From the NCBI GenBank assembly GCA_002441865.1, contig DJNY01000217.1, positions 1-19,332 of the forward strand: a stretch of 19,332 nucleotides of DNA, given 5' to 3'. The notes under the pieces were generated by a model. It was not told the origin of the DNA, ran no database searches, and saw nothing but the letters and a program-made list of their open reading frames with translations. The DNA comes from Lachnospiraceae bacterium UBA6452 (GTDB lineage Bacteria > Bacillota > Clostridia > Lachnospirales > Lachnospiraceae). Below are positions 1-7,333 of the stretch, piece by piece. Within the stretch, counting starts at the first letter, position 1, and each line of letters opens with the position of its first letter. The position numbers were made by a program, and so were the translations under genes.

Positions 1-1042
1 CAGAAACATCATTTAAAGATTTCTGCAGCTTCTGGAGTGCTTTCAGCATCTGGTCAGAACCGCTTGTCAAAGTACCGCTCTGCTTATTTAAACTGTTCAG
101 CCCTTCCTGCATGGCTGTAACACCCTGACTGAATGTGCTGATGCCCTGATCCAGACTGGAGACACCACTGTATAAGTCTTCTGTTCCGTCTTTGAGTTTT
201 TTCTGATTCTCTTTTACTTCTTCTGTACCGTCAGACAACTCTGTTGCCCCATCGGAAAGCTTTGCCGTAGCATCCATGATCTGCTCTACCTTATCTGTCT
301 GTTCACTTTCATCAATATCCACATCCAGATTCAATTTGATACCATTGATCGCCGGTGCATCCATTTCAAAATCTTTTACATCCGCTTCAATCGTTGCGTC
401 GAGTCCCTTACCCGGTAAGGCAGTATAACTGATCTGTTTATCCACACCGACATTTGCAAGGGTTGCACCCTCTGCTGTAATATTGCTGCAACGCTCTGTA
501 TCCAATAAGAAGGTTGCCTGCAGCGCATATTCTTCATAATAGTTATGCTTGCATGCCTTATTTTCACTGATCACGATATGCATGCGGAGTTTTCCGCTCT
601 GTCCGGCAAGTTCCTCTGCGGTAACTTCTTTGCCATCCAGCTCATAGGTAAGTACAATATTCCACGGGATCTGGGCATCCTCCATCGTTCCCTGATAATA
701 TACTTGTTCCTTGTCTGTTTCAAAAGTTACCTTGTCACCGTCAAGCATGATCGGATCTGTGGAGGTCAGCATCTTAACACTGCTGTAATCGCCGTAATCT
801 GTTATATTCCCGCTTCCGCAGATATTTACCACATTGACAGAATCTACAGCGCCCTGTGCATCTGTGATGATATATACGACTTCTTCCTTCTGTTTTTCCG
901 TTCCTTCTGCCAGAACTGCCTGCCCCATGACCGTTCCTGTCAGGAGCGTGACCGCCATGGCACCTGCCATACAGCGCATAACATGTTTTTTACTATGTGT
1001 CAAATTTCTTTTTTTATTCTCTTCTCTATTGATATGATGCAT
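1..1042 (-). CDS. Secreted heptad-repeat (YhgE-like) protein, partial (3' end missing)
   Basis: The reading frame is open from an ATG at 1042 to the window edge, giving 347 residues with no stop. An AGGAG site lies 8 bases before the ATG. After a basic N-terminus (about residues 1-22) comes a hydrophobic stretch and a likely signal-peptidase site after VLA (about residue 45). A roughly 200-residue unrecognised domain follows. From about residue 259 there are consecutive seven-residue units of the xxxLxxG type (KLSDG, ELSDG, KLKDG, DLYSG, SLDQG). These are the TIGR03057-type heptads found in Firmicutes YhgE/Pip-like membrane proteins and expected to form long helical or coiled-coil ectodomains. 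The missing C-terminus would probably carry membrane segments; that is inference. It lies 62 bases downstream of the MMPL transporter in the same direction, a common pairing, and may be its extracytoplasmic partner. Confidence 0.8.
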   Translation of the reverse strand, partial: MHHINREENKKRNLTHSKKHVMRCMAGAMAVTLLTGTVMGQAVLAEGTEKQKEEVVYIITDAQGAVDSVNVVNICGSGNITDYGDYSSVKMLTSTDPIMLDGDKVTFETDKEQVYYQGTMEDAQIPWNIVLTYELDGKEVTAEELAGQSGKLRMHIVISENKACKHNYYEEYALQATFLLDTERCSNITAEGATLANVGVDKQISYTALPGKGLDATIEADVKDFEMDAPAINGIKLNLDVDIDESEQTDKVEQIMDATAKLSDGATELSDGTEEVKENQKKLKDGTEDLYSGVSSLDQGISTFSQGVTAMQEGLNSLNKQSGTLTSGSDQMLKALQKLQKSLNDVS

Positions 1043-1104
1043 AATCTTTTCTCCTACTATCTTTCTGCTATATAATCCGTCTGTAAAATCCACCTGTTTC
1101 CTTG

Positions 1105-3159
1105 TTACAGCCCTGCTGTCTTCTGCTTTCTCTTTTTGATAAAAACACCGTCAAGCAGATATAAAAGCCCCGGCAGAACAAATAATACGATCACTAAAGA
1201 GCACAATGTTCCTTTTCCGAGGAAATATCCAAGCTGGGACAACAGCCCATGTGTGGAAATCTTTCCAAGCAGAAAACCGACTACCGTTAATACACTGCCT
1301 GATGTCAGGATGGAAACGGTAACTGCCTGCACCGTCTGTACAATGGCATCCTTCTTTCCATACGTTTCCCGGAATTCTTTATACCGCTCCGTAAACAGGA
1401 TTGCATAATCCACAGTCGCACCAAGCTGTACCGAGCTGATGATCAGGTACGCAATATAGAAGATCGTCTGATCGGTAAAATACGGGATTGATAAGTTGAT
1501 CCAGATTGCTGTTTCAATACTTAGTACAAGGATCACTGGAAGTGTGATCGATTTCAGTGTCAGGATCAGAACAAGCAATACCGCTCCGATTGCGATCAGA
1601 TTTACCTTTGTCATATCAGCAGTGACCGTATCCATCAGATCATAGGTGGAAACACCCTGTCCTGCCAGATACCACTCTCCCGGATAATGTTTCTCCGCAA
1701 TAGATCTGATATTTTTCACAAGTGCGAAAGTTTCCTGTCCTTCGTAAGCTGCATCTACCGAAATGACCATTCTTGTATAATGATCGGAGCAGAGTTTTTC
1801 ATAAGTTGCCTGATCCAGATAGCTTTCCGGGATTTCCATACCGACTGTATCTACATAAGAAATAATGCTGCTGACTTCAGGCAGCTTATGCAGTTCATCG
1901 GAAAGTGTTTTCTGCAAGGCTTTATCTTCCTTTGGTACAAGCAGTACATAAGTGTCCTGTTTTCCAAAAATATCCTCGATTGCCTCTGTATCCGCACCAA
2001 GCTGTGTATTTGGTCCGAAGAGCTTTGATGCGCCATAATAGAAGCTGTTGGAATTAGATGCCAGATAAGCCGGTACGATCAAAACAGTAAAACAGATCAC
2101 ACAGGGAAGCATCAGCTTCTGTACCGCTTTACCCAATTTATGGAAGGACGGCATAAACTCTTTATGCTTCAGCTTATCTTCCAGCTTATAGGTCAGAAGG
2201 ATCAGGGAAGGCATAAATACAAAGACTACAATCAGACTGATCGCAATTCCTTTTGCCAGTGCCCTGCCCAGATCCGGTCCGATCCTAAACTGCATGATAC
2301 ACAGCGCCAGGAAACCGATAACGGTTGTCAGACCACTGGACAATATGGAAGAAACAGACATACTGAGTGCATCTGTCATTGCTTCCTTTGCGTCCGGCTG
2401 ATTCTGTCTGCATTCTGTGAAACGATGCAGCAAAAATACCGAATAATCAAGTGATACCGCAAGCTGCAGGATATTACCCGCCGCATTTGTCACAAAGGAG
2501 ATTTCTCCGAAGATCAGGTTCGTTCCCGCATTGATCAGTATTGCAACACCAAGTCCTGCCATGACCAGAAATGCATCCAGCCAGGAGGTTGTTGTCAGAA
2601 GCAGCACAACTATAACAAATACAACCGCAATCGTTGCTATCTTCGCGACTTCCGATACGGTACTCTGTGTTGCGACCGCAGTGGATACCACACTTCCTGT
2701 CATCGCATTATCGTCACCGATCAGATCCCGGATCGCATTGACTGCAGCGATCTGCTTTTCTTCCTCTATCGTAACGGAAAACAACGCGTTTCCATCCTTA
2801 TAATAAGTTTCAACCGTGTCGGTATCCTGCATGGCAAGCGGCTCTTCCACAGAAACCGCATCATCCAGCCAGGTCACATCCGTCACCCCGTCTATCGCCA
2901 GAATTTCCTGTTTCATGAGTAGAGCCTGCGGAATTGTCACATCCCGTATCATCACTCTTGCATTTGGAATCCCTCCGTCAAATTCCTCCTCCATCAGATC
3001 CAGTGCCGTCGTACTCGCACTGCTTTCCGGCAGATAATCGTTCATATCATAATCGACTTTGATCCATTGCTGACAAAAAGCACAAATGATGGCAGCGATC
3101 ACAAAAATGATCACGATCTGCTTCGGATGATCTACGATCGGTTTGAAAAATTTCTTCAC
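1105..3159 (-). CDS. MMPL/RND-superfamily membrane transporter
   Basis: This is a roughly 684-residue polytopic protein of the MMPL family (RND superfamily, SSD-like). It has two similar halves. Each has one N-terminal membrane helix, a large extracytoplasmic loop (about residues 35-165 and 370-520) and a cluster of five helices; the first cluster includes the Asp-containing segment LAVSLDYSVFLLHRF and the second QLGATVDYAILF. The family exports lipids, drugs or other amphiphiles using proton flow; the substrate here is unknown. I place the start at GTG 3159 (protein KKFFKPIVDHP): an AAAGG site sits 9 bases before it, and a perfect TATAAT at 3199-3204 would start transcription near 3192, too close for the upstream GTG at 3192. 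It is probably co-transcribed with the heptad-repeat gene and is divergent from the TetR gene, its likely repressor. Confidence 0.88.
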   Translation of the reverse strand: MKKFFKPIVDHPKQIVIIFVIAAIICAFCQQWIKVDYDMNDYLPESSASTTALDLMEEEFDGGIPNARVMIRDVTIPQALLMKQEILAIDGVTDVTWLDDAVSVEEPLAMQDTDTVETYYKDGNALFSVTIEEEKQIAAVNAIRDLIGDDNAMTGSVVSTAVATQSTVSEVAKIATIAVVFVIVVLLLTTTSWLDAFLVMAGLGVAILINAGTNLIFGEISFVTNAAGNILQLAVSLDYSVFLLHRFTECRQNQPDAKEAMTDALSMSVSSILSSGLTTVIGFLALCIMQFRIGPDLGRALAKGIAISLIVVFVFMPSLILLTYKLEDKLKHKEFMPSFHKLGKAVQKLMLPCVICFTVLIVPAYLASNSNSFYYGASKLFGPNTQLGADTEAIEDIFGKQDTYVLLVPKEDKALQKTLSDELHKLPEVSSIISYVDTVGMEIPESYLDQATYEKLCSDHYTRMVISVDAAYEGQETFALVKNIRSIAEKHYPGEWYLAGQGVSTYDLMDTVTADMTKVNLIAIGAVLLVLILTLKSITLPVILVLSIETAIWINLSIPYFTDQTIFYIAYLIISSVQLGATVDYAILFTERYKEFRETYGKKDAIVQTVQAVTVSILTSGSVLTVVGFLLGKISTHGLLSQLGYFLGKGTLCSLVIVLFVLPGLLYLLDGVFIKKRKQKTAGL

Positions 3160-3198
3160 TTTGTTCACCCTTTCCTTTTTACCTCTTTTCACTTAACG

Positions 3199-3204
3199 AT
3201 TATA
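3199..3204 (-). promoter_or_regulatory. Candidate -10 box of the MMPL operon
   Basis: A perfect TATAAT is read on the minus strand about 40 bases upstream of the chosen MMPL start. No good -35 box lies 16-18 bases further upstream, so the promoter is either weak or activator-dependent. It supports a GTG start at 3159 rather than 3192. Confidence 0.4.
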
Positions 3205-3255
3205 AAAATCCTGTTCCTTTTTTCTATGGACAATTCATACCCGGTTGAGTAATTT

Positions 3256-3269
3256 AGGACAGTTGTCCT
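3256..3269. promoter_or_regulatory. Candidate TetR operator (palindrome)
   Basis: AGGACA-GT-TGTCCT is a perfect 6-bp inverted repeat with a 2-bp centre, placed midway in the divergent MMPL/tetR intergenic region. A half-site-like GGACA also occurs at about 3228-3232. TetR-family regulators usually bind such short palindromes between themselves and a divergent target. Binding itself is inference. Confidence 0.45.
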
Positions 3270-3281
3270 GTATTTGATGGT

Positions 3282-3301
3282 CAAATGTGGTACAAATGTG
3301 G
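3282..3301. repeat. Direct repeat CAAATGTGG x2, 11-bp period
   Basis: CAAATGTGG occurs at 3282-3290 and 3293-3301, one helical turn apart, just upstream of the tetR promoter. It could be a second regulator site or coincidence. Confidence 0.4.
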
Positions 3302-3352
3302 TTTTCATTTTCCATGCGATCGTTATAATATGAAATAAGAAATGTAAGGAGG
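3302..3352 (+). promoter_or_regulatory. tetR promoter and ribosome binding site
   Basis: A perfect -10 TATAAT lies at 3324-3329 with a weak -35 TTTTCA at 3302-3307 (16-bp spacer). The AAGGAGG ribosome binding site at 3346-3352 is 9 bases before the ATG at 3362, which fixes the tetR start. Confidence 0.6.
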
Positions 3353-3361
3353 CATGCTGAT

Positions 3362-3964
3362 ATGACCCATGAAGAAACTTCCATGCGTACAAAAAAGGCC
3401 CTGTGCCAGTCCCTGAAGGAACTGATGAAGCACAAGCCCTTTTCCAAGATCACGGTCAGCGAACTGATCCGCAACTGCAATGTAAATCGAAAGACCTTTT
3501 ATTATCATTTTGAAGATATTTACGGTCTGCTCAAGTGGATGCTCGAGCAGGAAGCCGTTGAAGTCGTCAAACAATTTGATCTGCTCAACAACTATGAAGA
3601 TGCCTTTTTGTTCGTCATTGATTACGTGGAACAAAATTCCTTTTTCTTAAACTGTATTTATGACTCCGTTGGCAGGGATGAGCTCAAAAAACGTTTCTTT
3701 TATCATGACTTTGTCGGTATCGTAGAAACAATCATACGCAATACCGAACGCAAGCTCTCCCTGGTCATCGACAATGACTTCCGACATTTTTTATGCAATC
3801 TCTATACTGAGGGTATTGTCGGAATCACCATTGATCTGTTCCAGCATCCGGAATTATATGATAAAGAAAAACTGACTTCTTATTTATCTGTCATGATCAG
3901 CTCTTCCATTCCTGCTGTTCTTGCTGCAAAGGGGACACCTGCGTCACACATTTCCATAAAGTAA
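3362..3964 (+). CDS. TetR/AcrR-family transcriptional regulator
   Basis: This 200-residue regulator has an N-terminal helix-turn-helix of the TetR type at about residues 27-57 (ITVSELIRNCNVNRKTFYYHF, with the typical TFYYHF recognition-helix end). An all-helical ligand/dimer domain of the DhaS-like kind follows. It is divergent from the MMPL operon, with a palindrome between them, so local repression of the transporter is the likely role; the inducer is unknown. The last roughly 27 codons (about residues 174-200) run antisense over the pdxT remnant. The final stretch (AAKGTPASHISIK) may therefore have been acquired by readthrough into foreign sequence after a rearrangement, though the preceding helix looks normal for the family. 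Confidence 0.88.
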   Translation: MTHEETSMRTKKALCQSLKELMKHKPFSKITVSELIRNCNVNRKTFYYHFEDIYGLLKWMLEQEAVEVVKQFDLLNNYEDAFLFVIDYVEQNSFFLNCIYDSVGRDELKKRFFYHDFVGIVETIIRNTERKLSLVIDNDFRHFLCNLYTEGIVGITIDLFQHPELYDKEKLTSYLSVMISSSIPAVLAAKGTPASHISIK

Positions 3965-4044
3965 GCATGCACGCGGTTGTCCTCCGTTACCTCCGGATGG
4001 AAGGAAAGTCCGAGCTGCTTCTGATATCTGACTGCTACGATTCT
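3880..4044 (-). pseudogene. pdxT: pdxT fragment (C-terminal end of PLP synthase glutaminase subunit)
   Basis: Read on the minus strand, the frame that starts at the EamA stop codon encodes RIVAVRYQKQLGLSFHPEV, then TEDNRVHAYFMEMC and about 21 more residues to a TAA at 3880-3882. This matches the end of PdxT, the class-I glutaminase that feeds ammonia to PdxS in vitamin B6 synthesis, including the FHPE segment that supplies the catalytic His and Glu. The nucleophile-cysteine domain and everything else N-terminal is absent: upstream, the frame becomes EamA sequence read out of phase. There is no start codon or ribosome binding site. The fragment therefore looks like a leftover of a deletion or replacement with a junction near 4038-4044. 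Its tail is antisense to the end of tetR. Homology is judged by eye. Confidence 0.75.
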
Positions 4045-4904
4045 GCTTTTTCTTTCCTGCGGTTAAACAGAAACATGATGACCGATGCCCCGATAATGAT
4101 CACGTAACCGATCACACTAAACACCGTCGGCATCTCATGCAGGATGAAAATACCAAGGAGCGAAGAAAAAACGATCTGCATATAGTCAAATACAGATATT
4201 TCCTTTGCAGGTGCGTGTGTATACGCCGCCGTAATGGAAAACTGTCCACCGGCTGCTGCAAGTCCCGCCATCATCAGACACAGAAACTGCTGCATGCTCA
4301 TCGGTGTATAGGCAAAGAGCAGATACGGTGCTGTCACCAGCACGGAAAACAGCGAAAAAGCAAATACAATGACCGGTCCTTTTACGCCATGTCCGCCCAA
4401 AATTCTTACCATCGTATAGGCAATACCTGCTCCAAGACCACCCAGCAGACCGATCAGCGCAGGGATCGTTACCATGGAGTCAAAGCCCGGGCGCAGGATA
4501 AACAATGCTCCGATAAATGCCGCCAGGACACAGACTGCCTGATACGGCGCCACCTTCTCTTTCAGCAGAAAATAAGAAGCAATGATGGCAAAAAACGGAG
4601 ACATCTTGTTCAGCATGTTTGCATCCGCTATATGCAGATGGTCGATTGCATAAAAGTTACAGATCAGCCCTGCTGTTCCGCAGAAAACACGCAAAAACAA
4701 ATAAATCCAGTCCTCACGCGGTACCTTCAGGGAAATATGATTTTTCCATAAAATACCGCCAGCAAACAAAAGCGCGACAAAGTTTCGGAAAAATGCCTTT
4801 TGCATAGGCGGCAGATCACCGGACAGCCTGACAAACAAACTCATCAGTGCAAAACAGAATGCTGCCAGTGTAATATAAAATATACCCTTGTTTCTTTCCT
4901 TCAT
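4035..4904 (-). CDS. EamA-family (DMT superfamily) permease
   Basis: This 289-residue protein has about ten predicted membrane helices in two EamA repeats (about residues 6-137 and 148-282). The first repeat contains the typical FFRNFVALLFAG and ADANMLNKMSPFFAIIASYFLLKE segments. Members move small metabolites such as amino acids, nucleobases or S-adenosylmethionine; the substrate cannot be told here. The ATG overlaps the stop of the PH-domain gene (TAATG), so translation is probably coupled. The basic tail RRKEKAES ends exactly where a pdxT fragment begins in another frame, so the last few codons could come from the recombination junction. It is the last gene of the operon beginning with the RNA methyltransferase, and I see no terminator before the convergent tetR. 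Confidence 0.85.
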   Translation of the reverse strand: MKERNKGIFYITLAAFCFALMSLFVRLSGDLPPMQKAFFRNFVALLFAGGILWKNHISLKVPREDWIYLFLRVFCGTAGLICNFYAIDHLHIADANMLNKMSPFFAIIASYFLLKEKVAPYQAVCVLAAFIGALFILRPGFDSMVTIPALIGLLGGLGAGIAYTMVRILGGHGVKGPVIVFAFSLFSVLVTAPYLLFAYTPMSMQQFLCLMMAGLAAAGGQFSITAAYTHAPAKEISVFDYMQIVFSSLLGIFILHEMPTVFSVIGYVIIIGASVIMFLFNRRKEKAES

Positions 4905-5566
4905 TAACGTTCCAGTCCTTTATAACTTGTCTGGTATCCATGATTTTCTTCCGGGCGCAGATCATTTGGATACATCGTATCAGCATAGATATCGGTCTGC
5001 AGCTGCTTCACGATCTGAAATACATGCTGATAATCTGAGATATCACATATATTAAAGCCCTTATGTGCATGCCCGCTGCTGCCCGTATTAGCACCCGTAT
5101 GCTCACATAACAGTTGCACATCACCAACGCCCAGCATCTGATCAAAGATGCCTCTATGAATATTAATATGCGACAGATCTGTAAAAGGTTTCATTTCATA
5201 AGTAAAAGTAAAGACACCACCGGATATATAAACACCTTTATCTGTCACAATATATTCTGTATGCTTATGTTTCAGGACAGAGCTTAAAACACCGAACAGA
5301 TAAATCCATACAGGCATCATATGCAGGAACATTCCACCGATTATGACTGCTTTTCCCACATTACCTCCTGTTATCTCACCTGTGTCAAGTCCCCAGTCGC
5401 CAACGATCATGCTGATAACTACAATATCAAAAAGTCCCCAGATCAGTGCAATAGGCAGCATTGAATTAAAAATGCTTTCCAGAATAAAGCAGCTTTTTTT
5501 CGGTCTTCCCCTCCATACAATTCTTTCATCCGTTCCGACCATCTGTTCCAAATCTGATTTTCCCAT
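4904..5566 (-). CDS. Membrane protein with bacterial PH (bPH_2-like) domain
   Basis: This is a 220-residue protein. The start is the ATG at 5566, preceded by AAAAGGAG about 6 bases upstream; a longer open frame exists but has no such site. A short cytosolic head (TDERIVWRGRPKKS) is followed by two membrane segments (about residues 27-55 and 70-95). A YdbS/bPH_2-type beta domain then begins near residue 100 with EYIVTDKGVYI and the pattern DLSHINIHRGIFDQMLGVGDV, which is characteristic of these domains. A His/Gly-containing loop (about residues 155-170) and a polar tail follow. The function is unknown; such proteins are thought to scaffold at the membrane. It lies between the YczE-like and EamA genes and overlaps the EamA start by one base. 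Confidence 0.75.
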   Translation of the reverse strand: MGKSDLEQMVGTDERIVWRGRPKKSCFILESIFNSMLPIALIWGLFDIVVISMIVGDWGLDTGEITGGNVGKAVIIGGMFLHMMPVWIYLFGVLSSVLKHKHTEYIVTDKGVYISGGVFTFTYEMKPFTDLSHINIHRGIFDQMLGVGDVQLLCEHTGANTGSSGHAHKGFNICDISDYQHVFQIVKQLQTDIYADTMYPNDLRPEENHGYQTSYKGLER

Positions 5567-5627
5567 AAAACTTCTCCTTTTACTTGTGTATTTATTCCGT
5601 TTTTTTGATTTACGATCTGTCTTATCC

Positions 5628-6293
5628 CTACATACGATTTTCATCTTCAGCTCCATGCAGGATCTGATCTCTCTTGCTGCCAAGCAGCTTTATAAAGCAG
5701 CCTAAAATATATCCCACCAGAACAGCTGCGATCACTGTTCCAATGCCGACACTGCCCAGTCCATGGATCAGTAACAGACAGGTAACTGCCGAAATGGTCA
5801 CCATAGAGCAATCAAACGCAATCTTTACCTTTGAAAATGCAATGCCCGTTACCTGCGATACCGCCTGCATTGCTCCTTCTCCCGCAAGCGGAATGAGATC
5901 TGCCGGCAGATATAAAAAGATGCCGAATGCAATAAGTGCTGCACTTAACAGCATCATAAGCAGCCTTACCATGATATGATTTGGCGTCGGCAGAAATGTC
6001 ATCAGGTAATTACAAAAGGTTGTAAAATAGCCAAAGATCACGCCCACCAGTACCTGTAATAACTGGATTGGCCGAAACCGCTTCCGCAGCAGCAGGATCT
6101 GTAATACCACCAGTCCTGCATGAAACAGGATCGTTGCCTTTCCCATTTCAATCCCCCATACACAGGTCATTGTATACGGAATGGAACTGACCGGTGAAAC
6201 ACCCAGATTCGACTTCACCGATACGGCAATCCCTGCCGTCATAATAAATAACCCGATCAGATACATGGGCACTCTGACTTTTAAATTTTTCAT
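5628..6293 (-). CDS. YczE/YyaS/YitT-type integral membrane protein
   Basis: This is a 221-residue hydrophobic protein with about five to six membrane segments. The opening region has the family pattern in which a first helix (MYLIGLFIMTAGIAVSVK) leads into SNLGVSPVSSIPY. The start is the ATG at 6293 with AAGGG 8 bases before it; the open frame extends to 6392 but overlaps the end of the preceding gene and lacks a site. The biochemical role is unknown; related B. subtilis YczE is linked to lipopeptide production, and others are annotated only as transporter-like. It sits 46 bases after the RNA methyltransferase and 61 bases before the PH-domain gene, most likely in the same transcript. Confidence 0.78.
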   Translation of the reverse strand: MKNLKVRVPMYLIGLFIMTAGIAVSVKSNLGVSPVSSIPYTMTCVWGIEMGKATILFHAGLVVLQILLLRKRFRPIQLLQVLVGVIFGYFTTFCNYLMTFLPTPNHIMVRLLMMLLSAALIAFGIFLYLPADLIPLAGEGAMQAVSQVTGIAFSKVKIAFDCSMVTISAVTCLLLIHGLGSVGIGTVIAAVLVGYILGCFIKLLGSKRDQILHGAEDENRM

Positions 6294-6339
6294 TTCTTTA
6301 ACCCTTCTTTTCTGTCTGCATTTTCCGTCTCCTCGTCCT

Positions 6340-7164
6340 CTACATCCTGCTCCGCAATTCCCAGAAAGCAACTGCGCTCGCCGCAGCCACATTTAAGGAA
6401 TCCACACCATGCTGCATGGGGATCCGCACAGTATAATCACACGCTGCGATCGTCCTGTCCAGCAAGCCTTCTCCTTCTGTACCAAGCACAACTGCCAGCT
6501 TTTCTTCCCTGCGCAGTGCTTCCTCTTCTATGCTGACAGAATCGTCCGAAAGAGCAAGTGCCGCTGTCCGGAATCCAAGTTTATGCAGCTTTTCTACACC
6601 GGTGCTTTCCCAGTCTGCATCCGCAAATGTCCATGGAACCTGAAATACCGTTCCCATACTGACACGGATCGCCCGCCGGTACAACGGATCAGAACACGCT
6701 CTTGTCAGAAGCACCGCATCCATGCCAAGCGCCGCTGCCGAACGGAAGATCGCACCTACATTGGTCGGATTCACAACATTTTCCAGAACAGCGATCCGCT
6801 TTGCACCTTTGCAGACCTCTTCCATAGAGGTCAATGGCTTTCTGTACATGGCACAAAGCATTCCTCTGGTTAACATAAATCCTGTTAATTGCGTTAATAC
6901 CGCAAACTCGGCTGTATAGATTGGAATATCCGCACAGCATTCCAGAAGCTCTCTTGTTTCCCGGTTTGTCTGTGCTAATTTTTTCTCCACCAGAAAACTG
7001 ATGGGCTGATAGCCTGCCTGAAGCGCCCGCTGTATCACTTTCGGGCTTTCTGCGATGAACATTCCCTTTTCAGGCTCAGCTCTGTTTAAAAGCTGTCCTT
7101 CCGATATTCTGGCATATACATCAAGTGCCGGATCCTGAAAATCCGTTATATCAATCAGCTGCAT
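6340..7164 (-). CDS. SpoU/TrmH-family RNA 2'-O-methyltransferase
   Basis: This 274-residue SPOUT-class methyltransferase uses S-adenosylmethionine to methylate ribose in tRNA or rRNA. An N-terminal substrate-binding domain of the L30e-like SpoU_sub_bind type covers about residues 20-105 (EKGMFIAESPKVIQRAL). The catalytic knot follows with all three motifs: motif 1 N-PTNVGAIFRSA (132-143), including the catalytic Arg; motif 2 LGTEGEGL (227-234); and motif 3 IPM with SLNVAAASAV (248-265). The ATG at 7164 has AGAGGAAAG just upstream. The exact nucleotide target cannot be read from sequence. It is first in a four-gene operon with membrane proteins, an association that probably reflects only shared transcription. 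Confidence 0.9.
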   Translation of the reverse strand: MQLIDITDFQDPALDVYARISEGQLLNRAEPEKGMFIAESPKVIQRALQAGYQPISFLVEKKLAQTNRETRELLECCADIPIYTAEFAVLTQLTGFMLTRGMLCAMYRKPLTSMEEVCKGAKRIAVLENVVNPTNVGAIFRSAAALGMDAVLLTRACSDPLYRRAIRVSMGTVFQVPWTFADADWESTGVEKLHKLGFRTAALALSDDSVSIEEEALRREEKLAVVLGTEGEGLLDRTIAACDYTVRIPMQHGVDSLNVAAASAVAFWELRSRM

Positions 7165-7185
7165 TTCTTTCCTCTCTGCGCAATA

Positions 7186-7215
7186 AATAATCCCTGCCGG
7201 TAAGCAAGGATTATT
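7186..7215. promoter_or_regulatory. Inverted repeat overlapping the -10 box
   Basis: AATAATCC (7186-7193) pairs with GGATTATT (7208-7215), with an inner TGC/GCA pairing across a 6-base loop. One arm overlaps the -10 box and the dyad covers the predicted transcription start. It may be an operator or a 5'-leader hairpin. There is no U-run directly after it on the minus strand, so a terminator is unlikely. Confidence 0.5.
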
Positions 7216-7241
7216 GTAGCAATTTTTACAATAAAATGCAA
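7213..7241 (-). promoter_or_regulatory. Promoter of the methyltransferase/yczE/PH/eamA operon
   Basis: On the minus strand, -35 TTGCAT (7236-7241) and -10 TACAAT (7213-7218) are separated by exactly 17 bp. Predicted transcription begins near 7206, about 42 bases before the ATG at 7164. It is one of the best promoter matches in the window. Confidence 0.65.
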
Positions 7242-7333
7242 AATAAACATTTTATTTTCTATTTCACTATTCTGCAGCAGTTATTCAGAAGCAACAGGCA
7301 GCCCCAAAAATACATTTTATTTCTGATATTTTT

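Noticed and set aside
545..1075. A 176-codon plus-strand open frame
   Set aside because: It lies antisense to the clear signal-peptide/heptad-repeat frame on the minus strand, which has a proper ribosome binding site; the plus-strand product is Cys/His-rich with no domain.
3160..3192. Upstream GTG start of the MMPL gene
   Set aside because: It coincides with the likely transcription start and has no site at proper spacing; GTG 3159 has AAAGG 9 bases upstream.
7260..7333. Possible terminator after patB
   Set aside because: Only a weak TTCTG/CAGAA pairing without a T-run is visible, which is not enough to call.
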